From: Clitopilus passeckerianus
Lineage: Eukaryota > Basidiomycota > Agaricomycetes > Agaricales > Entolomataceae
DNA: 64,000 nt
NCBI GenBank assembly: GCA_944990035.1
Contig: CALYLX010000159.1
Location: forward strand, 1,736,001 to 1,800,000
Reading direction: 5' to 3'
Positions 45,068-56,925 of the stretch are shown here, piece after piece. The position numbers and the translations under genes were made by a program. The notes under the pieces are model-generated. The model ran no database searches and was not told the DNA's origin. It saw only the letters and a program-made list of their open reading frames with translations. The first letter of the stretch is position 1. Each line of letters starts with the position of its first letter.

Positions 45068-48000
45068 ATGAAGTTTGCCCGGTGAGTCCAAATAGCTCCT
45101 GAAGCGTCCCATTTGCTAACTTAGTGGCGCTAAAAGCTATCTGGAGGACAATCAGGTACTTTGAAATTTTGAGTTTCTCTAGGTTGCGAAAAAGGTGCTG
45201 ACTGAGTGGACTTTAGACTCCGGAATGGAAAAGGGCTTACATGTGAGCCAGATAGCCTCGTTTCATGACGCCGATGACCGAGATCAGCCCTTTGACAGTG
45301 ACTATCGCGGCCTGAAAAAAAGGATATCTGCAATACGAAAAGCACAACGGGGACTACCAGAATCATCCTCTGACGACGACAATCGCTCTAGCCATTCTCT
45401 CGACCACAGGGAATCCGAAGACAAACGCCGCGATTCAGTATGGGTCGCCCCACAACTCTCAAAACAGAATTCTCCAAAACCTCCGGCCACGGAGCGTGTA
45501 GAACCTTCTTTTGAATCCACGACTCCTCTCAACCCTCCTCCAGAGCCCACAGAGAAGCCCAAAGTGCGGAGGGGCTCAACAGCTACACGTGGGAGACGCC
45601 CTTCAGTAGCATTCGGAGTCCCCAGTTTCAGGGAGAAAACCAATAGGCCCTTCTCAACTCAGTGTAGGTCCCTTCCCTGTTAGACGGAAAGGCCTTTCCG
45701 AACCCAGCTGACCTTCGATTCGTATAGCTGGGAAGTCCAACCGGTTCAGTACTCAACCCATGACGGCACCACCGCTTCGGGAAATTCTACCCCAGTTGAC
45801 ACCACAAGAGAAGGCGTTCTTTGACATGCTTGATTCTCAGCTAGAGAAGATTGAGGCGTTCTATGGGGCACGCGAAACCGAAATGGCGACCAGGACCAAG
45901 TTGCTTCAAACGCAGCTAGAAGAATTGGGAGATCATAAGAAACTCATCCAGGTATGTTCGACGTATTGGAACCAGGTACACAATAAGCTCACGGAAACGA
46001 CTGATTAGGCGGCCCACTCTCGCGGACCCAAATCATGGACGTCGGCCCTCATAGTCGATGTCAAGGACCGGGTAAAACGGACTGTTAAAGCAAAATTACG
46101 CCCAAAAGAAGATACTACCGCGATAGAGCTCACAAACGTCAGTAAAGTAACATACGTCCTTCTTCCTGCTTCATTGAAATGACCTCGGCCTTTTCTAGCC
46201 AGGGGATGTGAGTCCGGATTGGAATTCGAAAGGCAAATGGAAGCAGATTCCGGAAGACAGCACGGAGAGTATGCAGAAATCACAGTTCGATATCAAGAAG
46301 GGCAAGGGCGGCATTAGTCTTTCCGCCGATCCAGACGAATATCTGCAAGCAAAGAAGAAGCTGAAGAAGGCTGTTCTGGAGCATTACCGGGTCTTGGAAA
46401 TGTTGCAGAACTATCGTGTATGTTCAGTCTCGTACCTTCTCAGGATTAAGGCTATTGCTAAGGCTCAAACACAGATTCTGAACATAACTGGCTTCCGCAA
46501 AGCGTTGAAGAAATTTGAGAAGACTACTCGAGTACGGGTCTACGCCTCGTCTCCTGCTGCTGCTTCTCACTTTTTATGAACAGATACCGGCTCAGCACCA
46601 ATACATGTCTGAAAAGGTTGATCGCAGCACGTTTGGCTCGGACAAGTCTCTCCAGCGGATGATGGAAGAGCTTCAGCTGCTATATGCCACGAGATTTAGT
46701 ACGACCTTCGCGTTCTGGTTTGGTTCTAGCTGACGAATCTTGTTACAGCCAAAGGAGACCGAAAACGCGCCATGGCACGCCTGCGAGCTGGCTTTGTTGC
46801 TCGTAGTCACCACTTCAGCGTCTTTCGTTCAGGCATATTACTCGGCCTGGGTCTACCCCCCTTCGTATGGGGAGCTTATTCGAGTAGGTTGCTCCGAGAT
46901 CATTGCTTCGCAAATGCAGCTGACAGTTTAACTTTCCAGGTTTCCAGGAATCCACTCGCCAAGCTATCCCTGGTTGGTCGGCTCTACTGTACATATACGG
47001 CGTTCTTGCAGTGCCAGTGGTGTTCACTGCCCTTGTTGGGCTCAATCTCTTGGTGTGGTCAAGAAGTAGAATTAACTATGTATTCATCTTCCGTATGTTT
47101 TCCCCTCCCGACCTTGAACCACGACAGGCTAACTGGTGTTGTAGAACTGGATACCCGGACGCGACTGGACCATCGCGAATACTACGAGGTTCCATGCCTG
47201 CTCCTTTCCGCTCTTTGCTACTGCTTCTGGTTGTCATTCCTTCGAATCGCGGATCATGTGGTTGATCCTCAAATATGGCCCCTGGTCTGGCTGGGGTTCT
47301 GCTTCGTGGTAGTTGCGAACCCATTCCACTTCTTGTTCAAAACCTCTCGTTACTGGCTTGTAAAACGGTCTGCGGCATTGTTTATGTCTGGCCTACGCAG
47401 AGTCGAGGTAAGCTCAATTCGATGTAAGAGGCTGTTAGGATGAGCACTGACCTGTAAGTCTTAGTTCCCGGATTTCTGGCTCGGGTATGTCCGACTCCGT
47501 TTTGAGCAGCTGGATATACATTCTAATGAATGGCCTTCAGAGACCAATTCTGCAGCCTTACCTTCACTCTTTCAAATCTCTATCTCTTTGGATGCACCTA
47601 TGCTGTACATTTCAGCCCGGATTGGCTCGGGAAATGTGGTGCCCGCTCCATTCATTGGCCCGCTGCTTTTGTATTTGCTTCCCTTCCCTTGATATTCCGT
47701 CTACTCCAGTCCATCAAGCGTTATGCCGACTCTGGTTTGCTTACCCATCTAATTAACGTACGTCACCTCTTTATGCCTCAAGGACCATGAGCTGAGTACG
47801 CCTTTTAGGGTGGGAAGTATGGAGCTGGAGTGATCAGTAACATTTTCTTTTACCTCTGGCGCCACCAAGGTATGGCTTTTCTCAACATACTGCCAGTTAC
47901 TCCCCGTTACTGATAAGCTGAATTATCTCGTAGGTACGGGTGATAGAGGCGCTATATTTGTACTTTGGTGTCTCGCAAACACCTTCTACGCAGTATATGC

Positions 48001-48639
48001 CTGTGCTTGGGTGAGCTTTTTTACCCGATGCTCTCAATAGCTTCTCACTCTCTTTGGCAGGATCTCATCATGGACTGGTCTCTGTTGAAACTACACTCGA
48101 AACATTTTCTCCTACGTGATGAACTTTTGTATTCGGATTGGATACCTGTAAGTTCCATCCATCGAGTTCACAAGGCATGTGCACTAAATTAACGCCTTAC
48201 AGTTGTACTACTTTGCGATAGTGAGACAGGGATCTGATCGTGTTAACAATCGCATGCTGATATCAGACTGACCTAGGTTACTAACTTTCTTTTGCGGTTT
48301 ATCTGGATTTTGTATATCCCTCAAGGCGGCGCTGACTTGCAACTCCGGCTCTTCATTGCTGCCATGCTCGAGATGTTGAGGAGAGTTCAGTGGAACTTCT
48401 GTAAGTTTTCAATTATTTATTAAGACTCTGTCCGCTAATTTGCTGCTCTAGACCGCCTGGAGAACGAACACCTCGGTAACATGGATCAGTATCGTGTCAG
48501 TCGAGAGGTACCTCTACCGTATACAGTTCCGGCAGAAGATGAGGACGACGGAGATGATGATATCCGTGAGATCAGCAGTGGGCGAAGAGGCATCGAGTTG
48601 GACAGACGTAGTAAGGAGGCAGAATCTAAAACCAATTAG
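45068..48639 (+). CDS. SPX-EXS domain protein, SYG1/XPR1-like phosphate exporter
   Basis: The first exons are 45068-45081, 45125-45155 and a 26-nt exon 45217-45242, followed by one starting at 45299. Together they give the canonical SPX opening MKFARGAKSYLEDNQTPEWK, then RAYIDYRGLKKRISAIRKAQ. After a Ser/Asp-rich insert the SPX resumes (LTPQEKAFFDMLDSQLEKIE, KKLKKAVLEHYRVLEMLQNY, LNITGFRKALKKFEKTT). The membrane EXS part follows: FVARSHHFSVFRSGILLGLG, YVFIFELDTRTRLDHREYYE, FWLGDQFCSLTFTLSNLYLF, CLANTFYAVYACAWDLIMDW, ELLYSDWIPLYYFAIVTNF and RVQWNFYRLENEHLGNMDQY. An acidic tail ends KEAESKTN with TAG at 48637-48639. SPX domains sense inositol pyrophosphates, and EXS proteins of this type export phosphate in animals and plants. 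All key blocks are present. Confidence 0.87.
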
Positions 48640-48774
48640 CGGGGGTACGCTTTCATCTCATGTATCTATTCCTTTCAACATTTAGAGCATTTTTATTTCT
48701 GGGCGTATGACGAGTTTTTGTTGACATCGCCAATTGGAATTTATCAGACTTGAAATCACTCACGAGCTTATGTA

Positions 48775-48847
48775 TCCCTCTTAGCTCAGTTGGTAGAGCG
48801 CGTCACTAGTAATGACGAGGTCAGTCGTTCAAGTCGGCTAGAGGGAA
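48775..48847 (+). tRNA. tRNA-Thr (anticodon AGT)
   Basis: A full cloverleaf folds without an intron: acceptor stem TCCCTCT/AGAGGGA, D-arm with box A TTAGCTCAGTTGG, anticodon stem CGTCA/TGACG with loop CTAGTAA (anticodon AGT at 48808-48810), and T-arm AGTCG/CGGCT with loop TTCAAGT. A run of six T follows five bases later. It sits 135 nt downstream of the SPX-EXS stop codon. Confidence 0.92.
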
Positions 48848-48851
48848 AACA

Positions 48852-48857
48852 TTTTTT
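48852..48857 (+). terminator. RNA polymerase III terminator
   Basis: T6 immediately downstream of the tRNA-Thr gene. Confidence 0.75.
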
Positions 48858-48959
48858 GATCCTGATATTTGGGATTCTGGATTCGCAGTTAAATCGGAGC
48901 TCTTTGTCCGACGCTAATGTTTGTTATAGATCGAGAAAGTTTCTATCATGTCGAATCTA

Positions 48960-49921
48960 TCACTCAGAACCAATGGAAATTTCTCCCCACCACCGCTGTA
49001 TGAACTCGTCGACTCGGGTGAAGCGAACCGCAACTTCAGCAAGGTTTGCATCGAATGTGTAACGCCCGTGAATAAGGCTGATACTGAGCTCAGCAAGAAG
49101 ATTTGTGAAAGGTGACGGAGGGTCTGGGATGAGTAAAGTCTTTAAGTCCTCCTCCTGCTGGTAAGTAACCGAGAAGGCCTTGCCTGAAATGACAGTTGAT
49201 GAGCCCAAATCCCATGCTCAGCTAATTCAGTTGGTCTCCCACCTCTTATCTGCTCTCCGATCTTGATAACCTCATTCATCGATAGCCGATGACCGGCAAT
49301 ACACATTTTCTGTGGCCAATCCTCTATGTCGAGAGCTTCTGCAACAAATTCTCCGACATCTTCAACAGCGGTGTAAACTACTTCCTTGGTGCCATCACCT
49401 GGAATGGTGGCCGAGCAGTTCTCAATATCGATCCAGAACTTCGCTGGTCGGAGGTAGCCTGTACCGGGTTTGGGGGTGGAGAAATAGTTGAGAAAGATGC
49501 CAATCACGGGGAAACTCCATTGCATCCCACTGGTTCCGAGCGCTGCAAGCGCGGGTTGCTTGAGCCTGTAGACTGCAACGGGGTCGTCTGGACCTTCTTC
49601 ATTTCCCGCCCATCCATTCGATAAGAATCGCTTGACACCAGCTTTCTGTGCGGCTTGCACTAATCCGACTTCTATCTCCACCGCTTTATCAAGGCCGGAA
49701 CGCATACCCAGGGCACTAATAACAGTGTGTACTCCGACGAGGGCATCTGACAAAGAGTCCTGGGAGAGGAAATCGACAAGAGCAACATGGGCTCCGAGTT
49801 GCTCTAGATCTGGTAGGGGTCGTCGAGAGAGGATGGTGAGAGAATGGTTCTTCCTGATTAGAATGGCCTCGGCAATGTGGCGGCCAACACTGGAACCACC
49901 GCCAGCAATAGCTACCTTCAT
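48960..49921 (-). CDS. NmrA-like NAD(P)-binding protein, copy 2
   Basis: Two exons with one intron that interrupts the same Arg-Gly codon pair as in copies 1 and 3 (exon 1 ends EVIKIGEQIRG, exon 2 begins KAFSVTYQQEED). The N-terminus MKVAIAGGGSSVGRHIAEAI has a slightly altered glycine motif. Further blocks are LSRRPLPDLEQLG, HTVISALGM, GVKRFLSNGWAGNEEG, FLNYFSTPKPGTGYLRPAKFW and DEFIQRWWGE near the end. It is the most divergent of the three copies. Substrate unknown. A TATAAAG element lies about 50 nt upstream of the ATG on the minus strand (around 49970-49976). Confidence 0.8.
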
Positions 49922-50335
49922 CGTTGAAGAGAAGAGAAGTTCAACTTAAAGCTCTTCTTCAGCATGCCGCTTTATAATACTTGAGGAAAGCTTGCCCCAC
50001 GTAGAGTCGGAACAGTATCCAGCAGGCGCGTGATGGGTCCAGTGTCATCGTTCATTAGACCTCATCGGCTCGGGTACCGATAACTGATCCCAGAATCACA
50101 GGCAAGCAGCAAAGTATGAATGAGCTTATGTACAAGATGGAGGCGGTCACTCGAGAACAGCACGAAACTATCACTGTCGGGCAGCAGGCGGAGGGTATAG
50201 CAATGGTGGAAAATTAAGCTGACATCTCGTTGTCATTTCATGTACATAGGCTTTCAAAGCGGTCGTATGGTAATCTAAGGTATTCTACATATGTCATATG
50301 ATAGTTTTGACAGGCAGCCACCTGATCAAACGTCG

Positions 50336-51270
50336 TCGCCCCACCACTTCTGGATGAACTCTTCCGGCTGCGTGAATGTCATGCTGACCTGATCGTCAAG
50401 GGTCGGTTGAAATGTGTATCGCTTATCCAGGATCGACAAACGGAACTGAGCATCAAGATTGGTAAAGATCGAAGGTGGGTTGGGTTTCAGAGTGTCTTCT
50501 AGATCCTGCCTGGATTGGTAGGTGACCGGGAATGATTTTCCTAGAACAAGGTGTCAATAGAAACACTTGCGAAAGGAAGTCTAAACCTTACCTCGAACCT
50601 GTCGAACAATTTCTACAATCTCGTTGAGCGAAATTCGAGAGCCTACAATCCTCAGATCACGAGGCCAATGCTCGACATCAAGCGCCCTCGCCATAAATTC
50701 TCCCACATCTTCAGTGGCAGTGAACACCATTGGGAGATTTCCATCCCCAGGAATCCTCCCTTCGCATCGCTCCACATCAATCCAAAACTTGGCCGGTCTC
50801 AAATATCCCAAGCCCTTCTTTGGTGACGCAAGGTAATTCATGAACACCCCCGGTTGCGGAATGCTCCATTCCATTTGGCTCTTCTCCAAGGCGTCGATTG
50901 AGGGTTGTTTGAACTTGGCAAATATCTCGACGACGTCATTTGCCCCCCCGGGGGTTCCAGCCCATGCGCTGGGAACAAATCGACGAACCCCAGCTTTATC
51001 GGACGCGTGGATGAGCGCGAGTTCAGAGCGAGATAGCCCTTCGGGGTTGTGCATGCCCATTGCGTTGATTACGGTGTCTACGCCCTCCACAGCTGCTATG
51101 AGGGCGGATTCGGAGGTGTAGTCGACAACTTCTACGTGGGCTCCAAGCGAGGCCAGGTCGGGTGAAGCTCGCCTCGCCAACACGACGAGGGAGTGTTTGC
51201 CATGCGAAAGGATTGCCTCTGCGATGTGACGTCCTACGCCCGAGTTGGCACCAGCTATTGCGACCTTCAT
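50336..51270 (-). CDS. NmrA-like NAD(P)-binding protein, copy 3
   Basis: Two exons, intron at the same place and phase as copies 1 and 2 (exon 1 ends IVEIVRQVRGK-type, exon 2 begins KSFPVTYQSRQDLEDTL). It is much closer to copy 1 than to copy 2: both share MKVAIAGANSG(I/V)GRHIAEA, FVPSAWAG, PQPGVFMNY-ASPKKGLGYLR and a tail LDDQVSMT-TQPEEFIQ-WWG. The TGA stop is at 50336-50338. It lies in tandem with copy 2, same strand, with about 0.4 kb between. The three genes probably arose by an old and a more recent duplication, with copy 1 relocated. Catalytic role cannot be predicted. Confidence 0.82.
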
Positions 51271-53221
51271 GTTTGAGGTTAAGTGGGTTGAGTGGGATGA
51301 AGACTCGCATTTGGCCTGTGTTTAATAGCACACGTTAAGGCACCAGCGCCAAGGAACGTTCGGGCGCAATCCAAAGGATAGGCAGATGCTGGCCGGCATG
51401 GCCAACGGCTGTGTAGGTCGTGATGCCCTCTTGGTGACGCGGGGCGAGAAATGGTGAGAGAATATTCGCAGGTTGATATGTATCCATTTCCCCCCCACAT
51501 TCTTCAATTGTATACAAAAGCACGGTGTGAGCTGATTGACGCCGAAGGCACAGAAAAAAACAACAAAGTAGGTCCCATCAAGTAAACCACGACGACGTGT
51601 GGTGGGAATGAAAAGCTAATAGGAAGCATGATTCATTGAAACCCAGGCACCAAGGTGTTTAAGAGGTGAAGAATAGTAGAAGTACCCAAAAACAAGGTCA
51701 GGGAAGGGGCAATGAAAGATTAGAGACTCAGGCGGATGGCTGGGATAGTCACCTACTGCTCTGCTGGTGTGAAAATGACCGATTTGTGGCCTCGGATATC
51801 GGACATGGGATGGTATACATCTAGAGCAGCTGACCAGAGCTACCTAGCAAGTATCCAAAGGCTGTGAAAACATTCCGCAGAATCACAAGTCAGTTTCAAA
51901 TTTCATGGGAAGAGAATTAGTCGTGGTAATAGTACAGCCGTAAAACTGACGACCAAACAAGATTTACCCAAGGCTACGAAGTCTCGGAAATGTCTTTACC
52001 CAAAACGAGGAAAAGAAGACGTCGCCTTAGTTCCTGTTCATCGACGGCCACGTCCATGAGAGTATTGAGGACAGACCATAGTATGCGGAACTGGTAGCAA
52101 GTAGGCAAGAACGGCCTCAGCATCCACATAAGCGAAGGAAGGACTCGGAGCTCTTGGGCCCCTGCAGAGAGCACGTTCGCTGCTCGGTCACGGCGCAAGG
52201 GAGGGGACAGCGGAGGTTTGTGAGAGAAGGTGGTTTTCAAGTCACATGCGTGCAAGGGTCGTAGCAGTGACACAGTAAATTAATGATCAGCACTGATTTC
52301 CGAATGATTCGGAGATTGATCACTCAAGTATACACTAGTATACACCGCCGATTCCCTGGAAGCGGGCTCAAAATTTATTAAAAATCATCAGGATTGAGAT
52401 GCCGAGGAACTCACACGGACGTTATCATCATGAGAATGCCATAGCTGCTATGGCCTTCCCGTTCCAGAATAATTTGTTCGAGGGAATTGCGAAGCAAACT
52501 TGTACCGATATGACGTTTCTCAAGCCCCGAGACCTGTTTGTAAATCACCAAAATTATGGCATCGTAGCCGAACTCAGAGGCGATCGTTCAGCAGAGCGAA
52601 AGAAGGTTGAGTCCAAGTACCTTAAAGTCTTGAAGATGGTGCCCCTCCAACCCTGCCATACCACGAGCTGCCATACTTTGCGCATTGTCAAACATTTCCC
52701 GCATAACTGGTAAGGCACTTAGGGGCAATTTGGTGGCAAGCCTGGGATGAATATCAGGGAACCATGTCGATAACCTTATAGCCCTGAATGAGGACCGTTA
52801 TGTACATGATATCGCTTAACTTCTAAGCATGTCTGTCCCCCCAGATGGAGAGGACCGTAGCACATAAGGCAAAGCTACCACCAAGCCACCACGGTAACAT
52901 GACGCTAACATGGGGAACAATGACTGCTGCCTACGGGGTTAAATCTCGGTGATGAACCTGGAGGCCTGCAGCATGGTCAACTCTCTATCTTTGACCTCAC
53001 GAAGTCGAAGCCGCATGTTGAGCCTAACCCAGACTACTATCAGTGGTCGGCGGAAAACCAGAGCATGGATCGTTGTGCTCACGAGCCAATAAATGAGATT
53101 GCATATACTGCTGAGGTGAGCACAACTGACAGCCAGGTTGAACGATCACTTACAACGTGAAACTGTGTAGTATGCTAGTGTCCAAGTTACTAAGATGGGA
53201 GGATAGGTCTGAGAGCAGAGC
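51271..53221. other. Intergenic, nearly 2 kb without a recognisable gene
   Basis: Open frames of about 100 codons exist (minus 51974-52273 without an ATG; plus 52399-52713 with an ATG) but show no family features, signal peptides or splice support. No repeats or element ends seen. Confidence 0.35.
52399..52713 (+). CDS. Hypothetical small protein, doubtful
   Basis: An unspliced frame of 104 codons starting MPRNSHGRYHHENAIAAMAF and ending near IVKHFPHNW. No domain recognised, no promoter elements evident. Could be chance. Confidence 0.15.
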   Translation: MPRNSHGRYHHENAIAAMAFPFQNNLFEGIAKQTCTDMTFLKPRDLFVNHQNYGIVAELRGDRSAERKKVESKYLKVLKMVPLQPCHTTSCHTLRIVKHFPHNW

Positions 53222-54413
53222 TCACTGCGAAGCGGGTACCGGAAGCTTACGCATTTCAGGTTTGACGATGAACTGGAGAAGAGCATGAGAGCGAGAACTG
53301 GGTAGGTAAGAATAACTGACGAAAATGACGACGATCAAGGCAACGATACTGTTGGCGAACCACATGAGATGGGGCACTGAGGTGAAGACTCGTCACTGAC
53401 CTGGTCAGCAAGCCGGTTGCCATTAACCACGAACGCTTAGAATGGCTACAAGAGTATGCGTATGTGAGAGACTGACCAACACACCACAGCATCAGGTAGT
53501 CTATAAGTCTAGTGGTTCTGGTCACAATGAGTATTCCATCCAGTAACCATCGTGAGTCTCCTCACCTTCGTGAAATACCTCTACTACGAACGTACAATTG
53601 ATGCGTCAGCACGCCAGTGAGAATCAAATCGATCAAGGCGTCTAGAGAAATACAGATCAGGTGTTATCTTGAGCATGGATTGGTACTTGACCTACTCGCA
53701 GACCAAACAGTGATTATGCCCCATTCATACGGAGTCGGAAAGATTGGTCCGGGACGACCCACGAGCCCCAAAGAACCAAAGAAAAGCGAGCCACAGCAGG
53801 TACCAAAAATGAATGGTAATAGCAGGAGAGGAACAAGCTTCTTTTCTGTAAACTTCCAGATGCGCCGCACGTAGCAGACCTAATGGTGCTAGTCGGTTAG
53901 TTGATGGATCATAATAAATGACGTGCATACCTGGACCGTCGCTGTTAGCAGAGCGTAAATTAGAGGTACGACGTATGCCGTTTTGGGTAGGTCAATGAAA
54001 ATACTCCCGCGATGCCTTGACGCGCGGATGATCATGAAATAGAGCTCGTGGGAGACGCATGCTTGGTGGCCGAGCTCGAGCAACCTTTCACGGGGCTCAA
54101 TTCAATCAAATCTATAATATCCTCTAATTGAACCTCAGGACGTACCACAGCGCACCGACCTGTTATAGAACTCTTAGTTTACTGTTCTTGCTCAATACAG
54201 ACAAATACCCACCACAGTTTTGAGCCTGTAGCTATCTAACTGATACGAGCTGTAGTAGATTTTGACCTAGTCAAATCATTGTCAGACCTTGTATGCAACC
54301 AATTGAGGCGGATAAATTACCTGTGCTGTCAAGACCCCGAGAAAAGCAAGTCCAAGGGTATTGCTCACGAAGAGAATGCGAAGAGTCGAAGTCGAAGGCA
54401 AGGGAATAGACAT
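53222..54413 (-). CDS. DUF6534-type multi-pass membrane protein
   Basis: Exon 1 (54321-54413) reads MSIPLPSTSTLRILFVSNTL then GLAFLGVLTAQ. Later short exons give VKIYYSSYQLDSYRLKTV, VGALWYVL, LELGHQACVSHELYFMII, TAYVVPLIYALLTATVQ, YVRRIWKFTEKKLVPLLLLP, ALIDLILTGVLTHQLYV, TRLIDYLMLWCVG, a TGLLT segment and NSIVALIVVIFVSYSYLP. This order (GVL-TAQ, xHQ-LY, LTA-VQ...RRIW, LIDLILTGxL, TGLLT) is that of the fungal DUF6534 family, seven-helix-like proteins of unknown function that are numerous in Agaricomycetes. Exact splice sites and the C-terminus (KLPVPASQ, TGA at 53222-53224) are tentative. Confidence 0.65.
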
Positions 54414-55437
54414 CTGTGCTGTGGACTTGAGCAGATCCAGTTCACGGTTGATTCATCGTAGAGTTCCCTGCTGGCGGTTTAAGACCAAATTCCAAGCAGG
54501 ACTTGCCCGTGAGGAAAAAATGACAGTCTCTTGGCAAGTCGGGACAAGAAACGCGGAATGGAGAGCAGGACACAGCACAGCACTAGTGTTGGCTTAGTGG
54601 ATCTGGTTCGGGGAGGTAAGGTGAAAGCATGCTTGCCCGAAGGGCCTTTCCAAATGCGCTGAACATAGATCAGTTGTTTGTAAATCTATAATTGGCTCAG
54701 CGTTTAGTATTAGTATTCACTCACCGGAAATGCCCCACCTCGAAGAAGGGACAAGGCCTGGGATAATTTCGTGGAAAGAGTCATCTGATTCGAAACAGCC
54801 AAGGGTACTGAAGACATTGAGCAGACCCATGCCAGGCAAGATTGACACCATTTTAAATTGGGGCCACGGTCGCCCATAGCACTTAACTCGTACCATACAG
54901 CGCTAGCAAGTGATGACATCGGACAAGATCAGCCTTGGATTAACATTTCCGGCTAGCAAGCGCCCAGTTGAACAAGACCATCATTAAAGGCATTGGCGCC
55001 CATCCGAGTCGGGTGCTGGTTCCATCCGTGAAAGAAAAGTTGATAACTAAGAAACCGCATAATCAAGGTGAGCTTGGCCCTTAGGTTCGTGTTGACTCGG
55101 AATCGAGGACGTGCGCTGCTGAGTAATTTGTGGATGTGTATTATGTTCCGAACAGTTCGAGGTGAGGCAAGTGAGCCAATTATCGTAGAGCGGTCTAATT
55201 TACGGCCACAGGTTGTACACTTGACGTAGCTATGGAATTTGGTTGGAATAAGCAGACAAGTTGAAATCAAGGTGAAATGAAAGTCCACATAGTCACGACG
55301 TGTGACGATAAGCACGGGCGCCTGCCAGTAAAAGGTCAGGATGGGCACATGATGTGACACGTGGCAGTGCAATGGTTTGGACGCGTCGAGCAAATTAGCA
55401 AGACTTGAAGACGCCCAGCTCAAGTCGACCTCACAAG
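54414..55437. other. Divergent intergenic region
   Basis: About 1 kb between a DUF6534 gene (minus) and an F-box gene (plus). A 156-codon minus frame at 54953-55423 has no motif and was not called. Confidence 0.35.
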
Positions 55438-56768
55438 ATGCCGAATCTCCAGTACCCCCCTCTCCTTGCCCCTCTCTCTAAAGTATACTCGCATAATAGC
55501 ACGACTGGACTTCCATCTCTTCCTGTTGAAATTTTAAAGGAAATTTTGTCGTACGTGGCGTCGTTCCCAGACCTGGAGCCAGTTGTCATTCGGAGACCAT
55601 GGGACCGTGACAACCGCTTCGAGCGCCAATATTTTCTCAAATTTCTGCTAAAAACCTGTCGTTATTTGCGAGCTTTTGCGTTATCACTCTTCTGGGAACG
55701 GATTGAGGTCTGCTACAGCAACGTCAGTGACAGGGACAGTCGCGACATCCCTCGTCGCAACACGGAGTTGTTGAGAGAACTCTCTCGTCATCTGGAAGTT
55801 GTCACCGTGATGAACCCAGATCTCGCCAAACATGTCAAGTGAGTAGCTCCTGCATTGCCATCCTCTATGTTACTGATTCAAAATCAATAGAGTTGTACGG
55901 GTAGCGATTCCTGTCATGGAATCCCAACTCGCCGAGAAATTCGCTCGATCCCTGGCCTTACTTCCGAACCTCACAACGATAAACATTGAGTTGTATGGCC
56001 TACACAGTGTACGGTTATGGGCAGCGGCCTTCCGAGATATCTCTCTCCCCTCTGTCCGAACCGTACGGGCCCCTATCTCCATCATGCCTATTTTCAAAGC
56101 ATGCACCAATCCGAAAGTTGCCAAGATATCAAACTACTTTCGACATATCTCACACCGGACACGAAACCCATATACCAATGTGTTTAAGTCTTGTCCTGGC
56201 AGCATCGAAGAATTTGATAGCTTCACAGAATGGTTCGACCGTGACGTTAAGCGTATGTGTTTTCTGTCTGCTACAACCTTTCCTTTTCTAATTCCCTCTA
56301 TATCAGAATATGTAAAGCTTTGGCCAAATACCAAAGTGATAAATTTTCATAATGCATATCTGCTAGAGGTCCCCAAATCCATGTCAGAGGTCCGTCCCAT
56401 CTCGTTTCGTACGAATGACGTGTCTCATCCCCTCACAGGATCGGGCCATCTCGGAATTCAAGAAACTTTCTAACCTAACCTGTGTCAGAGTTTGGTCGTA
56501 CGATAGCGATTTTGATGTCATCCATACCCGAGACCAGAGATTCATTGACTTCGCCAAGAAAATCGTTGCGTTGAACCCACCGCCGCCTGGGGAACATAAA
56601 TGTGTAATCCTTCAGTCCTATCAGGCTGACAAGAAGAAGAATCATATCATTGTATCCGGCGATGCTAGCGAAGACACTCCATGTCGTTATTTCAGGGAGG
56701 AAAGAGTGGAACCACCTTTTGGAATGCGTTACTTTAGCGAAAAGTCATCGATCCCAAACATGGAGTAG
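55438..56768 (+). CDS. F-box domain protein
   Basis: Three exons: the first to about 55838, the second to about 56391, the third to the TAG at 56766-56768. The ATG at 55438 gives MPNLQYPPLLAPLSKVY. An F-box-like segment follows (GLPSLPVEILKEILSYVASF, ...FLLKTCRYLRAFALSLFWER). The remainder is leucine-rich-repeat-like in rhythm (LALLPNLTTINIELYGL, SVRTVRAPISIMPIF, KLWPNTKVINFHNAYLLEVP, FKKLSNLTCVRVWSYDS) and ends MRYFSEKSSIPNME. F-box proteins of this kind are substrate receptors of SCF ubiquitin ligases and are greatly expanded in mushrooms. Target unknown. No lesion seen. Confidence 0.75.
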
Positions 56769-56925
56769 ATATGCAAGCCTCCAGGGGTATACAATAATAT
56801 TACTCGTACATTTGAACATATGATACAAACATAGGCATTGGCCGGTAATAAATCAGTCTGTATTTGCATGTTTCAATGATAAAAAGTCAGCCTCAAATTC
56901 CGCCTGAACTCTTGAGCCTTCAGCC

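Noticed and set aside
54953..55423. 156-codon minus-strand frame between the DUF6534 and F-box genes
   Set aside because: No domain, no signal peptide, no splice context, and it overlaps the F-box promoter; treated as chance.
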